From Micromonospora sp. BL4 (GTDB lineage: Bacteria; Actinomycetota; Actinomycetes; Mycobacteriales; Micromonosporaceae): a stretch of DNA of 64,000 nt. The position numbers were made by a program, and so were the translations under genes. This document shows, one piece after another, positions 52,637-60,740 of this stretch; positions within the stretch are counted from its first letter, which is position 1, and every line of letters begins with the position of its first letter. Below the pieces are notes generated by a model, which did no database searches, had not been told where the DNA came from, and saw only the letters and a list, made by a program, of their open reading frames with translations. The DNA is taken from positions 1-64,000 of the forward strand of contig NZ_RCVJ01000116.1 of the NCBI RefSeq assembly GCF_003667505.1, written 5' to 3'.

Positions 52637-53707
52637 ATGGCGCAGTTCGTGGACTGGGATCTGGCCGCCGCCACAGCGGGGGCGTTGAGCAAGTCGGGCC
52701 CCCGGGTGTCGTACACCGAGGCCACCGACGTGGTCGGCGACCTGCGGCGGCTGACCGACGAGGCAGCTGGGCACGTGGCCGACTACACGGGGCTGCGTGC
52801 GCAGGTGGCGCATCCGCCGGTGCGGGTGGTCGACCGACGGGACTGGGCCGCCACCAACATCGCCGGGCTACGTGAGGTGATCACCCCGCTGGTCAGCCGG
52901 CTCTCCGGCGACAAGCAGCCGGGCGCGCTGACCGAGGCGATCGGGTCCCGGTTGACCGGGGTGCAGGCCGGCACGGTGCTCGCCTACCTGTCCGGCCGGG
53001 TGCTCGGCCAGTACGAGGTCTTCTCCGCCGACCCGGGCCAGCTGCTGTTGGTCGCGCCGAACATCGTCGAGGTGGAGCGCAAGCTCGGCGCCGACCCGAG
53101 GGACTTCCGGCTCTGGGTGTGCCTGCACGAGGTCACCCACCGGACCCAGTTCACCGCGGTGCCATGGATGCGGGCCTACTTCCTGAGCGAGGTGCAGGCG
53201 TTCGTGGACGCCTCGTCCAGCGGCGGCGAGCACCTGGTCGAGCGGCTGCGGCGTGGGGTGGCGACCCTGTCCGATGCGATCCGCGACCCGGAGAGCCGCA
53301 CCAGCGTGCTGGACATCGTGCAGACCCCGGCGCAGCGGGCGGTGCTGGACCGGCTCACCGCGCTGATGACCCTGCTGGAGGGGCACGCCGAGTTCGTCAT
53401 GGACGGCGTTGGCCCGCAGGTGATTCCGAGCGTGGAGCGGATCCGGGCGTCGTTCAACCGTCGCCGCGAGGCGGGCAACCCGCTGGAGAAGGCGATCCGC
53501 CGGCTGCTCGGTGTGGACGTCAAGATGCGCCAGTACGCCGAGGGGCGCAAGTTCGTGCACGGCGTGGTCGAGCGGGTCGGCATGGACGGCTTCAACTCGA
53601 TCTTCAACTCGCCACTCACCCTGCCCCGGCTCTCCGAGCTGGGCGATCCGGACGCCTGGGTGGCCCGGGTGCACGGCCCGGCCGGCACCTTCCCGGCCGC
53701 CGGCTGA
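52637..53707 (+). CDS. Zinc metalloprotease-like protein (Rv3626c/F420-associated family)
   Basis: A 356-aa protein of a family annotated as zinc-dependent metalloprotease or coenzyme F420 biosynthesis-associated protein. The zinc motif HEVTH is at residues 164-168 (WVCLHEVTHRTQF). A Glu-containing helix further on (MTLLEGHAEFVMDGVG) could supply the third ligand. Other family blocks are the opening MAQFVDWDLAAATAGAL, YEVFSADPGQLLLVAPNI and GVDVKMRQYAEGRKFVHGVV. Its true substrate is unknown, and no F420 genes are near. ATG 52637 has a TACGGT -10 six nt upstream. It precedes tilS by 10 bp, as in M. tuberculosis Rv3626c/Rv3625c. Confidence 0.88.
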   Translation: MAQFVDWDLAAATAGALSKSGPRVSYTEATDVVGDLRRLTDEAAGHVADYTGLRAQVAHPPVRVVDRRDWAATNIAGLREVITPLVSRLSGDKQPGALTEAIGSRLTGVQAGTVLAYLSGRVLGQYEVFSADPGQLLLVAPNIVEVERKLGADPRDFRLWVCLHEVTHRTQFTAVPWMRAYFLSEVQAFVDASSSGGEHLVERLRRGVATLSDAIRDPESRTSVLDIVQTPAQRAVLDRLTALMTLLEGHAEFVMDGVGPQVIPSVERIRASFNRRREAGNPLEKAIRRLLGVDVKMRQYAEGRKFVHGVVERVGMDGFNSIFNSPLTLPRLSELGDPDAWVARVHGPAGTFPAAG

Positions 53708-53717
53708 CCGTCCGCCG

Positions 53718-54713
53718 GTGGCCGCGCTCGCCCCGCCCGTGGCCGCGATCCGGGTGGCGGTCCGCCGCGCGCTGACCGGTCTGCCGTCCGGCGGGCCGGT
53801 GCTCGTCGCCTGCTCGGGCGGCGCCGATTCGCTCGCCCTTGCCGCGGCCGCCGCGTTCGTGGCGCCCCGGCTGAATCGGACCGCCGGCCTGGTGACCGTC
53901 GACCACGGCCTCCAGGCCGGCTCGGCGCAGCGCGCCGGGGAGGTGGCCGCCTGGGCCCGGGAGGCCGGGTTCGCGCCGGTGACGGTGGTCCGGGTGGACG
54001 TGGCCGGGCGGCCGGGTGGACCTGAAGCGGCCGCCCGGGAGGCCCGCTACCAGGCGTTGACCGAGGTCGCCGGGGAGCAGGGCGCGGTCGCGGTGCTCAC
54101 CGGGCACACCCGGGACGATCAGGCGGAGACCGTGCTGCTCGCGCTGGCCCGGGGCGCCGGTCCACGCGGTCTGGCCGGGATGCCCGCCCGGCGGGAGATG
54201 TCCGGGGTGCCGCTGCTGCGCCCGCTGCTGGAGATCGGCCGGGAGCAGACCCGCGCCGCGTGTGAGGTGCTCGGGTTGAGCCCGTGGCAGGACCCGCACA
54301 ACACCGATCCGTCGTACGCCCGGTCCCGGGTGCGGGCGGACGTGCTGCCGGCGCTGGTGCGGGCACTCGGGCCGGGCGTTCTGGACAATCTGGCGCGTAC
54401 CGCCCGGCTGGTGGCGGCCGACAACGCCGCCCTCGACGACCTGGCGCAGGCGGCGCTGGCGGCGGCCCGGCATCCCGCGGGCGGGCTCTCGGTACCGGCG
54501 CTGGCCGATCTGGCCCTCGCGCTACGCGGCCGGGTGCTGCATGCCTGGGCGCGTGAGCTGGGTGCGGTTGCCGGTGCCCTCTCGTACCGGCATGTCGACG
54601 CGCTGGACGCCCTGGTCACCCGGTGGCACGGTCAGGGCCCCGCCGATCTGCCGGGTGGTCTGCGCGTGCTGCGCCGTGCCGACCGGCTGGCGCCCGTGGA
54701 CCCACCTGACTGA
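53718..54713 (+). CDS. tilS: tRNA(Ile)-lysidine synthase
   Basis: A 331-aa N-type ATP pyrophosphatase that converts C34 of the CAU-anticodon tRNA-Ile to lysidine. The P-loop SGGADSLAL is near residue 32, with VDHGLQAGSAQRA and LTGHTRDDQAETVLLALARG typical of TilS. It lacks the large C-terminal domain of E. coli TilS and ends soon after the substrate-binding helical region, as is usual in actinobacteria. GTG 53718 lies 10 bp after the previous stop, so the two genes are probably co-transcribed. A long hairpin follows the stop. Confidence 0.93.
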   Translation: MAALAPPVAAIRVAVRRALTGLPSGGPVLVACSGGADSLALAAAAAFVAPRLNRTAGLVTVDHGLQAGSAQRAGEVAAWAREAGFAPVTVVRVDVAGRPGGPEAAAREARYQALTEVAGEQGAVAVLTGHTRDDQAETVLLALARGAGPRGLAGMPARREMSGVPLLRPLLEIGREQTRAACEVLGLSPWQDPHNTDPSYARSRVRADVLPALVRALGPGVLDNLARTARLVAADNAALDDLAQAALAAARHPAGGLSVPALADLALALRGRVLHAWARELGAVAGALSYRHVDALDALVTRWHGQGPADLPGGLRVLRRADRLAPVDPPD

Positions 54714-54716
54714 GCC

Positions 54717-54787
54717 CCTCTGCTCTGCTTCAACCGGCGCAACCCAGCGGCCGGCCAGGTGTTGCGTGGAGTGAAGCAGAGCAGAGG
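54717..54787. terminator. Long hairpin after tilS
   Basis: CCTCTGCTCTGCTTCA (54717-54732) and its perfect complement (54772-54787) form a 16-bp stem; the 39-nt interior contains GCGCAAC opposite GTTGCGT, extending the fold. It starts 3 nt past the tilS stop and separates it from the convergent regulator gene, so it can terminate both. Its form recalls the palindrome at 6466-6543. Confidence 0.8.
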
Positions 54788-54819
54788 CTCTCCGAGTGGT
54801 GGCACCGGGCCGGTGTGCC

Positions 54820-55782
54820 TCAGGCGGTGTGCGTCCGGTCGCGGAAGGTGGTCCGGTAGCCGTGCGGGGTGGCGCCCACCCGGCGACTGAAGTGGTGGCG
54901 CAGCGCCGCCGCGTCGCTGAAGCCGGCCTGGTCGGCGACCGCCTCCACGCTCAACGGGGTCTCCTCCAGCAGCCGTCGGGCCAGGAGCACCCGCTGGTTG
55001 GTGAGCCAGTCGTGCGGGGTGGTGCCGGTCTCGGCCCGGAACCGGCGGGCGAACGTACGCGGAGCCATGCCGGCCCTGGCAGCCAGCTCCTCAACGGTGA
55101 TCGTCCGGTCCAGGTGTCCCATCAGCCACTCCAGCACCGGTTCCAGGGTCGGCGCCTCGGGCGCCTTCGGGATGGGTGCCTCGACGTACTGCGACTGGCC
55201 GCCGTCGCGGTGCGGCGGGACCACCATCCGTCTGGCCAGCCGGGTGGCGGTGGCCGAGCCGTGCTCCTGACGGACCAGGTGCAGGCAGGCGTCGATGCCG
55301 GCCGCCGTGCCGGCGCTGGTGAGCAGCCGACCGTCCTGGACGTACAGCGAGTTGCAGCGCACCCGGGCGGCCGGGTGTCGGCTCTGCAACTCGTCGACGT
55401 ACCGCCAATGCGTGGTGCACTCCCGGTCGTCGAGCAGCCCGGCCGCGCCGAGCAGGAAGGCGCCGGAGCAGACGCTGAACAGGTGCGCGCCGCGCGCGTC
55501 GGCCCGGCGCAGCGCGTCGAGCACCGGGCCGGGAACCTCGGTGCCCTGGCTGTGCGCGGGAACGGCCACCAGGTCGGCCTCCTCCACGGGGCCGAGGTCG
55601 GCGTGTGGCGTGAGGTGGAAGCCGGACGAGGTGCGCACGGGCGCGCCGTCCGGGCTGCACACGTGGAAGCGGTAACCGGGGAAGCCGTCGGCCGTGCGGT
55701 CGGTGCCGAACACCTCGGCGAGCACGCCGAGCTCGAACGGGGCGACCTGGTCGAGGGCGAGGACGGCCACGGAACGAAGCAT
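54820..55782 (-). CDS. GlxA-type AraC-family regulator (DJ-1/PfpI + HTH)
   Basis: A 320-aa transcription regulator. The N-terminal DJ-1/PfpI domain (1-190) has the nucleophile-elbow region FSVCSGAFLLGAAGLLD (Cys present) and TSAGTAAGIDACLHLV. The C-terminal AraC domain has both helix-turn-helix units (RTITVEELAARAGMAPRTFA; LSVEAVADQAGFSDAAALRH) and the end motif VGATPHGYRTTF. The effector is unknown; relatives include GlxA and AdpA. ATG 55782 has TACCCT six nt upstream, predicting a leaderless message, and a nested palindrome directly beyond it, likely its own operator. It diverges from a 45-aa membrane peptide gene. Confidence 0.9.
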   Translation of the reverse strand: MLRSVAVLALDQVAPFELGVLAEVFGTDRTADGFPGYRFHVCSPDGAPVRTSSGFHLTPHADLGPVEEADLVAVPAHSQGTEVPGPVLDALRRADARGAHLFSVCSGAFLLGAAGLLDDRECTTHWRYVDELQSRHPAARVRCNSLYVQDGRLLTSAGTAAGIDACLHLVRQEHGSATATRLARRMVVPPHRDGGQSQYVEAPIPKAPEAPTLEPVLEWLMGHLDRTITVEELAARAGMAPRTFARRFRAETGTTPHDWLTNQRVLLARRLLEETPLSVEAVADQAGFSDAAALRHHFSRRVGATPHGYRTTFRDRTHTA

Positions 55783-55788
55783 GTGACG

Positions 55789-55794
55789 AGGGTA
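55789..55794 (-). promoter_or_regulatory. Leaderless -10 TACCCT for the GlxA-type regulator
   Basis: TACCCT on the minus strand, 6 nt (CGTCAC) before ATG 55782. Confidence 0.55.
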
Positions 55795-55797
55795 ACC

Positions 55798-55850
55798 CGA
55801 TCGATGGCAGAAAATCGATGCCCAGTGGCATCTCTGCCACTGTTCGATCG
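55798..55850. promoter_or_regulatory. Nested palindrome, candidate operator
   Basis: Three nested inverted repeats share one centre: CGATCGA/TCGATCG (55798-55804, 55844-55850), TGGCAGA/TCTGCCA (55805-55811, 55833-55839) and ATGCC/GGCAT (55818-55822, 55827-55831). It abuts the regulator -10 box and would cover the -35 region. TGGCA half-sites suit AraC-type binding. Confidence 0.6.
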
Positions 55851-55932
55851 ACGTGAGTCGTCGCAGACTGGTCTCAGTCCGGTGCGCACCGGCGGCGAAA
55901 CCGACAGCAACCATGCGAAAGCGAGCGCCGCC

Positions 55933-56070
55933 ATGGAGTTCCTGCTCTTCCTCCTGTTCCTCGTCCTGCTCGTCGCCGCCTCGGCGGCCGGCCTCACCGC
56001 CGACAGTCACGATTCGGCCGACTGGAAGCCCAGCGAGGACGGCCGCCGCTGGCGGTCCCGTACCAGCTGA
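55933..56070 (+). CDS. Small single-TM peptide, 45 aa
   Basis: ATG 55933 to TGA 56070 encodes a peptide that opens MEFLLFLLFLVLLVAASAAG, a strongly hydrophobic helix, followed by a polar tail rich in Asp, Trp and Arg (TADSHDSADWKPSEDGRRWR). It could be a membrane-anchored peptide or a secreted one if cleaved after AASAAG. No family recognised. It diverges from the GlxA-type regulator with a palindrome between, so it may be that regulator's target. The Shine-Dalgarno is weak (AAAGCGAGCG). Confidence 0.55.
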   Translation: MEFLLFLLFLVLLVAASAAGLTADSHDSADWKPSEDGRRWRSRTS

Positions 56071-56170
56071 TGTGTTTGATGGCCTTTGCGAGAAAAATCC
56101 AGGGCGGGACCGCGCCAAAAGGTGCGGCCCCGCCGACGGGGGCCATCAGACGTACGGCAGGCTAGGAGTC

Positions 56171-56746
56171 ATGGCTGACGGCTCCTGGTACGACGCCGAC
56201 ATCGACCACGTGATCATTTCCGAGGCGCAGATCCGCGAGAAGACGGCGGAACTGGCCAAACAGGTCTCCGCCGACTACGCCCACGTGGGCGACGGACTGC
56301 TGCTGGTCTGCGTGCTCAAGGGCGCGGTGATGTTCATGGCGGACTTCGCCCGGGCGTTGGGTCGCAACGGCCCCCCGGCCGAGCTGGACTTCATGGCCAT
56401 CTCCTCCTATGGCCAGGGCACCACCTCCTCCGGCGTGGTCCGCATCCTCAAGGACCTCGACCGGGACATCGCCGGGCGGCACGTGGTGGTCGTCGAGGAC
56501 ATCGTCGACTCCGGGCTGACGCTCTCGTGGCTGCTGCGCTACCTGGAGTCCCGCTCCGCGGCGAGCGTCGAGGTGGTCGCGCTGTTCCGCAAGCCCGACG
56601 CGGTCCGGGTGCCGGTCCCGGTCAAGTACGTCGGCTTCGACATCCCGACCGAGTTCGTGGTCGGGTACGGCCTGGACTTCGGTGAGCGCTACCGGGAGCT
56701 GCCGTACGTCGGGGTGCTCAAGCCCGAGGTCTACGCCCGGTCCTGA
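56171..56746 (+). CDS. hpt: Hypoxanthine-guanine phosphoribosyltransferase
   Basis: A 191-aa purine salvage enzyme joining hypoxanthine or guanine to PRPP. The PRPP-binding motif [14 protein letters not shown] is intact, with [20 protein letters not shown] near the N-terminus, the flexible-loop region [14 protein letters not shown] and the base-specificity Lys/Phe region [23 protein letters not shown] 56171 is preceded by AGGAG, although spaced closely. It lies ahead of ftsH, as in M. tuberculosis where hpt and ftsH are near neighbours. Confidence 0.95.
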   Translation: MADGSWYDADIDHVIISEAQIREKTAELAKQVSADYAHVGDGLLLVCVLKGAVMFMADFARALGRNGPPAELDFMAISSYGQGTTSSGVVRILKDLDRDIAGRHVVVVEDIVDSGLTLSWLLRYLESRSAASVEVVALFRKPDAVRVPVPVKYVGFDIPTEFVVGYGLDFGERYRELPYVGVLKPEVYARS

Positions 56747-57218
56747 CGCCGGCCGGCCCACAACCGCCGCCCGGCGGCGGTGTGAGGTCAACTCGCATCG
56801 GCATCCGTCAAGCCGACGTTCAGCGCGCTCTCAGCTGTTCCGGCTACCGTGGAGCCCGGTGGCGCGGAGGTTACTTCGCGCCCGACCCCCTCGACCGCGT
56901 TACCGGGCGTTCGGGTGGCCGGGCCGGACTCTCCGCCACGCCGGCTTCTGCCCGGACCCGCCGTACGTTCCGGTGAGGGCTGGTGAGCCTGCCCACGGTG
57001 CGCGCCGTCGATGCGAAGGTGCGCCGAGTGCGGGGCTCGCAAGCTCACTCCTCGCGTACACGGTGTACCGTCGAATGACCGCGGCGCGGCAGTTTTGCGC
57101 CTCGGGGTCGAGGCCGGCCCGCACGGCGGCCCCGGCCGCCGCTCAAAATGCGGCAACACCATCAGACGGTCAGGACGTCGATCAGGAGGATGCGGGCGCT
57201 CCGGCGCTCGACAACAGT
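56747..57218. other. 472-bp intergenic region upstream of ftsH
   Basis: No gene was supportable: short open frames here have no ribosome-binding site or recognisable product. It contains a likely hpt terminator at 56763-56781 and should hold the ftsH promoter. A TACACGGTGTACCG palindrome-like stretch near 57057-57070 is a possible operator or promoter element. No known structured RNA was recognised. Confidence 0.45.
56763..56781 (+). terminator. Short hairpin after hpt
   Basis: ACCGCCG and CGGCGGT form a 7-bp GC-rich stem around CCCGG, 17 nt past the hpt stop. There is no U-tract, as is usual in actinomycetes. Confidence 0.5.
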
Positions 57219-59237
57219 ATGGAACGTACGCGTTTCTTCCGCCGACCGGTGGTCTGGATCATCCTGGTCATCCTCGGCGCCGTTGTGCTCAGTCAGTTGT
57301 TCACCGCTGGTCCCAGCTACCACCGCGTGGACACTTCCGTTGCGCTCGACCAGCTCCACACCGCCAAGATCAATAAGGTCGTCTTCCAGGACAAGGAGCA
57401 GACGCTCCAGCTGGACCTGGCCCAGAAGACGAAGTTCGGCGAGACCACCACCAACAAGATCGAGGCCCAGTTCCCGTACCAGGTGGGCGACGAGGTCTGG
57501 AACGAGGTGCTGGACGCCAAGGCGGCCAACCGGGTCACCGGCCCGGCCGACGCCAAGGTCTCGTCGGACAGCATCTGGGTGAGCTTGCTGGTCAACCTGC
57601 TGCCGATCGCGCTGCTCGTGCTCCTGCTGCTGTTCTTCATGTCGCAGATGCAGGGCGGCGGCTCCCGGGTGCTCAACTTCGGCAAGTCCAAGGCGAAGAT
57701 GATCACCAAGGACACTCCGAAGACGACCTTCGCGGACGTCGCGGGTGCCGAGGAGGCCGTCGAGGAGCTGCACGAGATCAAGGACTTCCTGCAGAACCCG
57801 GCGAAGTACCAGGCCCTGGGCGCCAAGATCCCGAAGGGCGTGCTGCTGTTCGGCCCGCCCGGCACCGGCAAGACGCTGCTGGCCCGCGCGGTCGCCGGCG
57901 AGGCCGGGGTGCCCTTCTACTCCATCTCCGGCTCCGACTTCGTGGAGATGTTCGTCGGTGTCGGCGCCAGCCGGGTCCGCGACCTGTTCGAGCAGGCCAA
58001 GGCGAACGCTCCGGCGATCGTCTTCGTCGACGAGATCGACGCCGTCGGCCGGCACCGCGGCGCCGGCATGGGCGGCGGTCACGACGAGCGCGAGCAGACG
58101 CTCAACCAGCTGCTCGTCGAGATGGACGGCTTCGACACCAAGGGCGGGGTCATCCTGATCGCGGCCACCAACCGGCCGGACATCCTCGACCCGGCGCTGC
58201 TGCGCCCGGGCCGGTTCGACCGGCAGATCCCGGTGGACGCCCCCGACATGGAGGGCCGCAAGGCCATCCTGCGGGTGCACGCCAAGGGCAAGCCGTTCAC
58301 CCCCGACGTCGACCTCGACTCGGTGGCCCGGCGTACCCCGGGCTTCAGCGGCGCCGACCTGGCCAACGTGATCAACGAGTCGGCCCTGCTCACCGCCCGC
58401 AAGGACCAGCGGGCGATCACCAACGACTCGCTGGAAGAGTCGATCGACCGGGTGATCGCCGGTCCGCAGCGACGGACCCGGGTCATGAGCGACCAGGAAA
58501 AGAAGATCACCGCGTACCACGAGGGTGGGCACGCGCTGGTCGCCTGGGCGCTGCCGCACGCCGCGCCGGTGCACAAGGTGACGATCCTGTCCCGTGGCCG
58601 CTCGCTGGGCCACACCCTGGTGCTCCCCACCGAGGACAAGTACACCCAGACCCGCGCCGAGATGATCGACACCCTGGCGTACGCGCTGGGTGGTCGGGCC
58701 GCCGAGGAGCTGGTCTTCCACGAGCCGACCACCGGCGCCGGGAACGACATCGAGAAGGCCACCCAACTGGCCCGCGCGATGATCACCCAGTACGGCATGA
58801 GCTCCAAGCTCGGTGCGATCAAGTACGGCACCAGCGGGGACGAGCCGTTCCTCGGCCGCAACATGGGCCACGAGCGGGACTACTCGGACTCGGTGGCCGC
58901 CGAGATCGACGGCGAGATGCGGGCGCTGGTCGAGCTGGCGCACGACGAGGCCTGGGAGATCCTGGTCGAGTACCGGGACGTCCTGGACAACATCGTGCTC
59001 GAGCTGATGGAGAAGGAGACCCTCTCCACCGCCGACATGGCCCGGATCTGCGCGCGGGTGGTCAAGCGCCCGCCGCTGGCGCCGTACAACGGCTTCGGCA
59101 AGCGCCAGCCCTCCACCGAGCCGCCCGTGCTCACCCCTGCGGAGAAGGACAAGCTCAAGGCGCAGGCCCAGGCCGACGGCGCGCAGGCGTCGGTCGGCGG
59201 CGGCGCCTCGTCCAACAACTCGGACGGCACGCACTGA
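57219..59237 (+). CDS. ftsH: ATP-dependent zinc metalloprotease FtsH
   Basis: A 672-aa membrane AAA+ protease that degrades misfolded membrane proteins and short-lived regulators. Two TM helices (about 10-28 and 118-142) flank the extracytoplasmic domain. The AAA module has Walker A GPPGTGKT (about residue 212), the pore motif FVEMFVGVG, Walker [10 protein letters not shown] and SRH ([20 protein letters not shown]). The zinc protease site is HEGGH at 434-438. A short disordered C-terminus ends [15 protein letters not shown] 57219 gives the family N-terminus ([19 protein letters not shown]), but it lacks a clear Shine-Dalgarno. Confidence 0.95.
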   Translation: MERTRFFRRPVVWIILVILGAVVLSQLFTAGPSYHRVDTSVALDQLHTAKINKVVFQDKEQTLQLDLAQKTKFGETTTNKIEAQFPYQVGDEVWNEVLDAKAANRVTGPADAKVSSDSIWVSLLVNLLPIALLVLLLLFFMSQMQGGGSRVLNFGKSKAKMITKDTPKTTFADVAGAEEAVEELHEIKDFLQNPAKYQALGAKIPKGVLLFGPPGTGKTLLARAVAGEAGVPFYSISGSDFVEMFVGVGASRVRDLFEQAKANAPAIVFVDEIDAVGRHRGAGMGGGHDEREQTLNQLLVEMDGFDTKGGVILIAATNRPDILDPALLRPGRFDRQIPVDAPDMEGRKAILRVHAKGKPFTPDVDLDSVARRTPGFSGADLANVINESALLTARKDQRAITNDSLEESIDRVIAGPQRRTRVMSDQEKKITAYHEGGHALVAWALPHAAPVHKVTILSRGRSLGHTLVLPTEDKYTQTRAEMIDTLAYALGGRAAEELVFHEPTTGAGNDIEKATQLARAMITQYGMSSKLGAIKYGTSGDEPFLGRNMGHERDYSDSVAAEIDGEMRALVELAHDEAWEILVEYRDVLDNIVLELMEKETLSTADMARICARVVKRPPLAPYNGFGKRQPSTEPPVLTPAEKDKLKAQAQADGAQASVGGGASSNNSDGTH

Positions 59238-59248
59238 GCAGCGACCCG

Positions 59249-59280
59249 ACGGCCAGCTCCCCTCACCGGGAGCTGGCCGT
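59249..59280 (+). terminator. Hairpin between ftsH and folE
   Basis: ACGGCCAGCTCCC (59249-59261) pairs exactly with GGGAGCTGGCCGT (59268-59280), a 13-bp stem with a 6-nt loop, 11 nt past the ftsH stop. It argues that folE begins after this point. Confidence 0.8.
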
Positions 59281-59320
59281 CTCCGCGACCGAGCCCGACG
59301 GCGACGACGGGCTGGACTAC

Positions 59321-59938
59321 GTGGCCGCACGGCTGATCAGCGGCAGGCTGACCGGCCGCCCGGTCGAGGACGCGATCGACCTGGGCCGGATCGAGAAGGC
59401 GGTCCGGGAGATCCTGATCGCGGTCGGGGAGGACCCGGACCGCGACGGCCTCCAGCAGACCCCGGCCCGGGTCGCCCGGGCGTACGCCGAGCTCTTCGCC
59501 GGCCTGCGGGTCGACCCGGCCCAGGTGCTCAGCACCACCTTCGAGGCCAACCACGAAGAGCTGGTGATCGTCCGGGACATCGACGTGATGAGCCTCTGCG
59601 AACACCACCTGCTGCCGTTCCGCGGCAGCGCGCACATCGGCTACATCCCCGGCCCGGACGGACGGATCACCGGCCTGTCCAAGCTGGCCCGGCTGGTCGA
59701 GGTCTTCGCCCGCCGGCCGCAGGTGCAGGAGCGGCTCACCTCGCAGGTCGCCGATCTGCTGATGAGCAAACTCTCCCCGCGCGGCGTCGTCGTCGTGCTG
59801 GAGTGCGAGCACATGTGCATGGCGATGCGCGGCATCCAGAAGTCGGGTGCCCAGACCATCACGTCGGCCGTGCGCGGCACCCTGCAGCACGACCCGAAGT
59901 CGCGGGCCGAGGCGATGGCGTTGATCATCCCTCGCTGA
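59321..59938 (+). CDS. folE: GTP cyclohydrolase I
   Basis: A 205-aa enzyme converting GTP to 7,8-dihydroneopterin triphosphate, the first step of folate synthesis. The zinc-site region is [10 protein letters not shown] with the second Cys in [31 protein letters not shown] and [11 protein letters not shown] are family hallmarks. GTG 59321 gives the normal length (M. tuberculosis FolE is 202 aa). The frame is open back to a CTG at 59234, but that would place a strong terminator hairpin inside the coding region. It follows ftsH, as in M. tuberculosis Rv3610c/Rv3609c. No folP, folB or folK follows here. Confidence 0.93.
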   Translation: MAARLISGRLTGRPVEDAIDLGRIEKAVREILIAVGEDPDRDGLQQTPARVARAYAELFAGLRVDPAQVLSTTFEANHEELVIVRDIDVMSLCEHHLLPFRGSAHIGYIPGPDGRITGLSKLARLVEVFARRPQVQERLTSQVADLLMSKLSPRGVVVVLECEHMCMAMRGIQKSGAQTITSAVRGTLQHDPKSRAEAMALIIPR

Positions 59939-59957
59939 CACCCGGACGCGTCAACGG

Positions 59958-59984
59958 CCGGCCGACCCACCCCGGGACGGCCGG
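59958..59984. terminator. Bidirectional hairpin between folE and the membrane protein gene
   Basis: CCGGCCGACCC and GGGACGGCCGG form an 11-bp stem with one mismatch around ACCCC. It lies between two convergent genes. Confidence 0.7.
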
Positions 59985-59992
59985 TCGTCGCG

Positions 59993-60736
59993 TCAGCCGG
60001 CCAGCAGGGCCAGTAACAGGCCGGCCGTGACCAGCACCGCCGGCACCAGGCACACCAGCGCGCCGAAACGCACCGTGCGGTCCAGCCGCTCGCCCGGGCC
60101 GGCGCGGAACACCCGCCCGATGCCCACCCAGCCGGCGACGAAGGCGACCGCCGGCATCGGCAGCCCACAGATCAGGGCCGCCACACTGGCCGGGCCCGTT
60201 CCGGTCGCCACGAACACCACGACCTGGATCATCGGCACCAGCAGCGCCAGAGGCCCGTACATCAGGAGGTTGCGTCCCCGGGCCGGCCAGGACCCCGGGC
60301 GGAACCGGCCGCGCGCGGCCAGCGCCGCGTCCGCCGCCTCGGCCCGACCCCGCGCGGTCCGCAGCGCCGCCAGCACCGCCGCCGGGCCGCCGGCCATCGA
60401 CCGGGCGGCCTCGGTCAGCTCCGGCGGGGACGGCACCAGCGAAATCGCCGGTACGCCCAGCTCACGCAGCCGCTCCTGCTGGCTCGCCAGCCCGGTGCGG
60501 ACCACCGTCAGCTCCTCCCGGGCGGCCTCGGCCGAACGGGCCTGTTCACCGGCGGCGGCTGCCGCGCTGCGGCGTACCCCGTCCAACTGGCGGGCCGCGG
60601 CGAGATACTCCGACCAGGCCGTGGTGGGCTCCGCGCCCGCTGGCGCGAGGTCCCCGTCCGGGTCGCCGGCCCGCTGCCGTCCCGGCCCGGTCACCGTCGC
60701 GTTCGGACCCACCCCGACACCCCCCGCGCGCACCAC
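59993..60736 (-). CDS. Coiled-coil membrane protein, partner of the EccC-like protein
   Basis: A protein of about 247 aa with an N-terminal cytoplasmic part that includes a long Ala/Arg/Glu-rich helix, likely coiled coil (YLAAARQLDGVRRSAAAAAG; SAEAAREELTVVRTGLASQQ). Four hydrophobic helices follow (NLLMYGPLALLVPMIQVVVF; PASVAALICGLPMPAVAFVA; FGALVCLVPAVLVTAGLLLA). I do not recognise a family. GTG 60736 or 60733 follows AGGTGA and is preferred; ATG 60754 would overlap the upstream gene by 14 bp. Tight linkage implies it acts with the EccC-like protein, perhaps as its membrane anchor. Confidence 0.65.
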   Translation of the reverse strand: MVRAGGVGVGPNATVTGPGRQRAGDPDGDLAPAGAEPTTAWSEYLAAARQLDGVRRSAAAAAGEQARSAEAAREELTVVRTGLASQQERLRELGVPAISLVPSPPELTEAARSMAGGPAAVLAALRTARGRAEAADAALAARGRFRPGSWPARGRNLLMYGPLALLVPMIQVVVFVATGTGPASVAALICGLPMPAVAFVAGWVGIGRVFRAGPGERLDRTVRFGALVCLVPAVLVTAGLLLALLAG

Positions 60737-60740
60737 CGGA

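Noticed and set aside
55833-55905. Possible cobalamin riboswitch (GCCACTG followed by GAGTC...AGACTG and a CCGGTGCGCACCGG stem)
   Set aside because: The 5' half of the aptamer is missing, element order is wrong, and the following gene is not a corrinoid gene. The GCCACTG is part of a symmetric operator-like palindrome.
59234-59320. Longer FolE starting at CTG 59234, overlapping the ftsH stop
   Set aside because: A perfect 13-bp hairpin lies in this stretch, CTG is a rare start, and the protein from GTG 59321 already has the family length.
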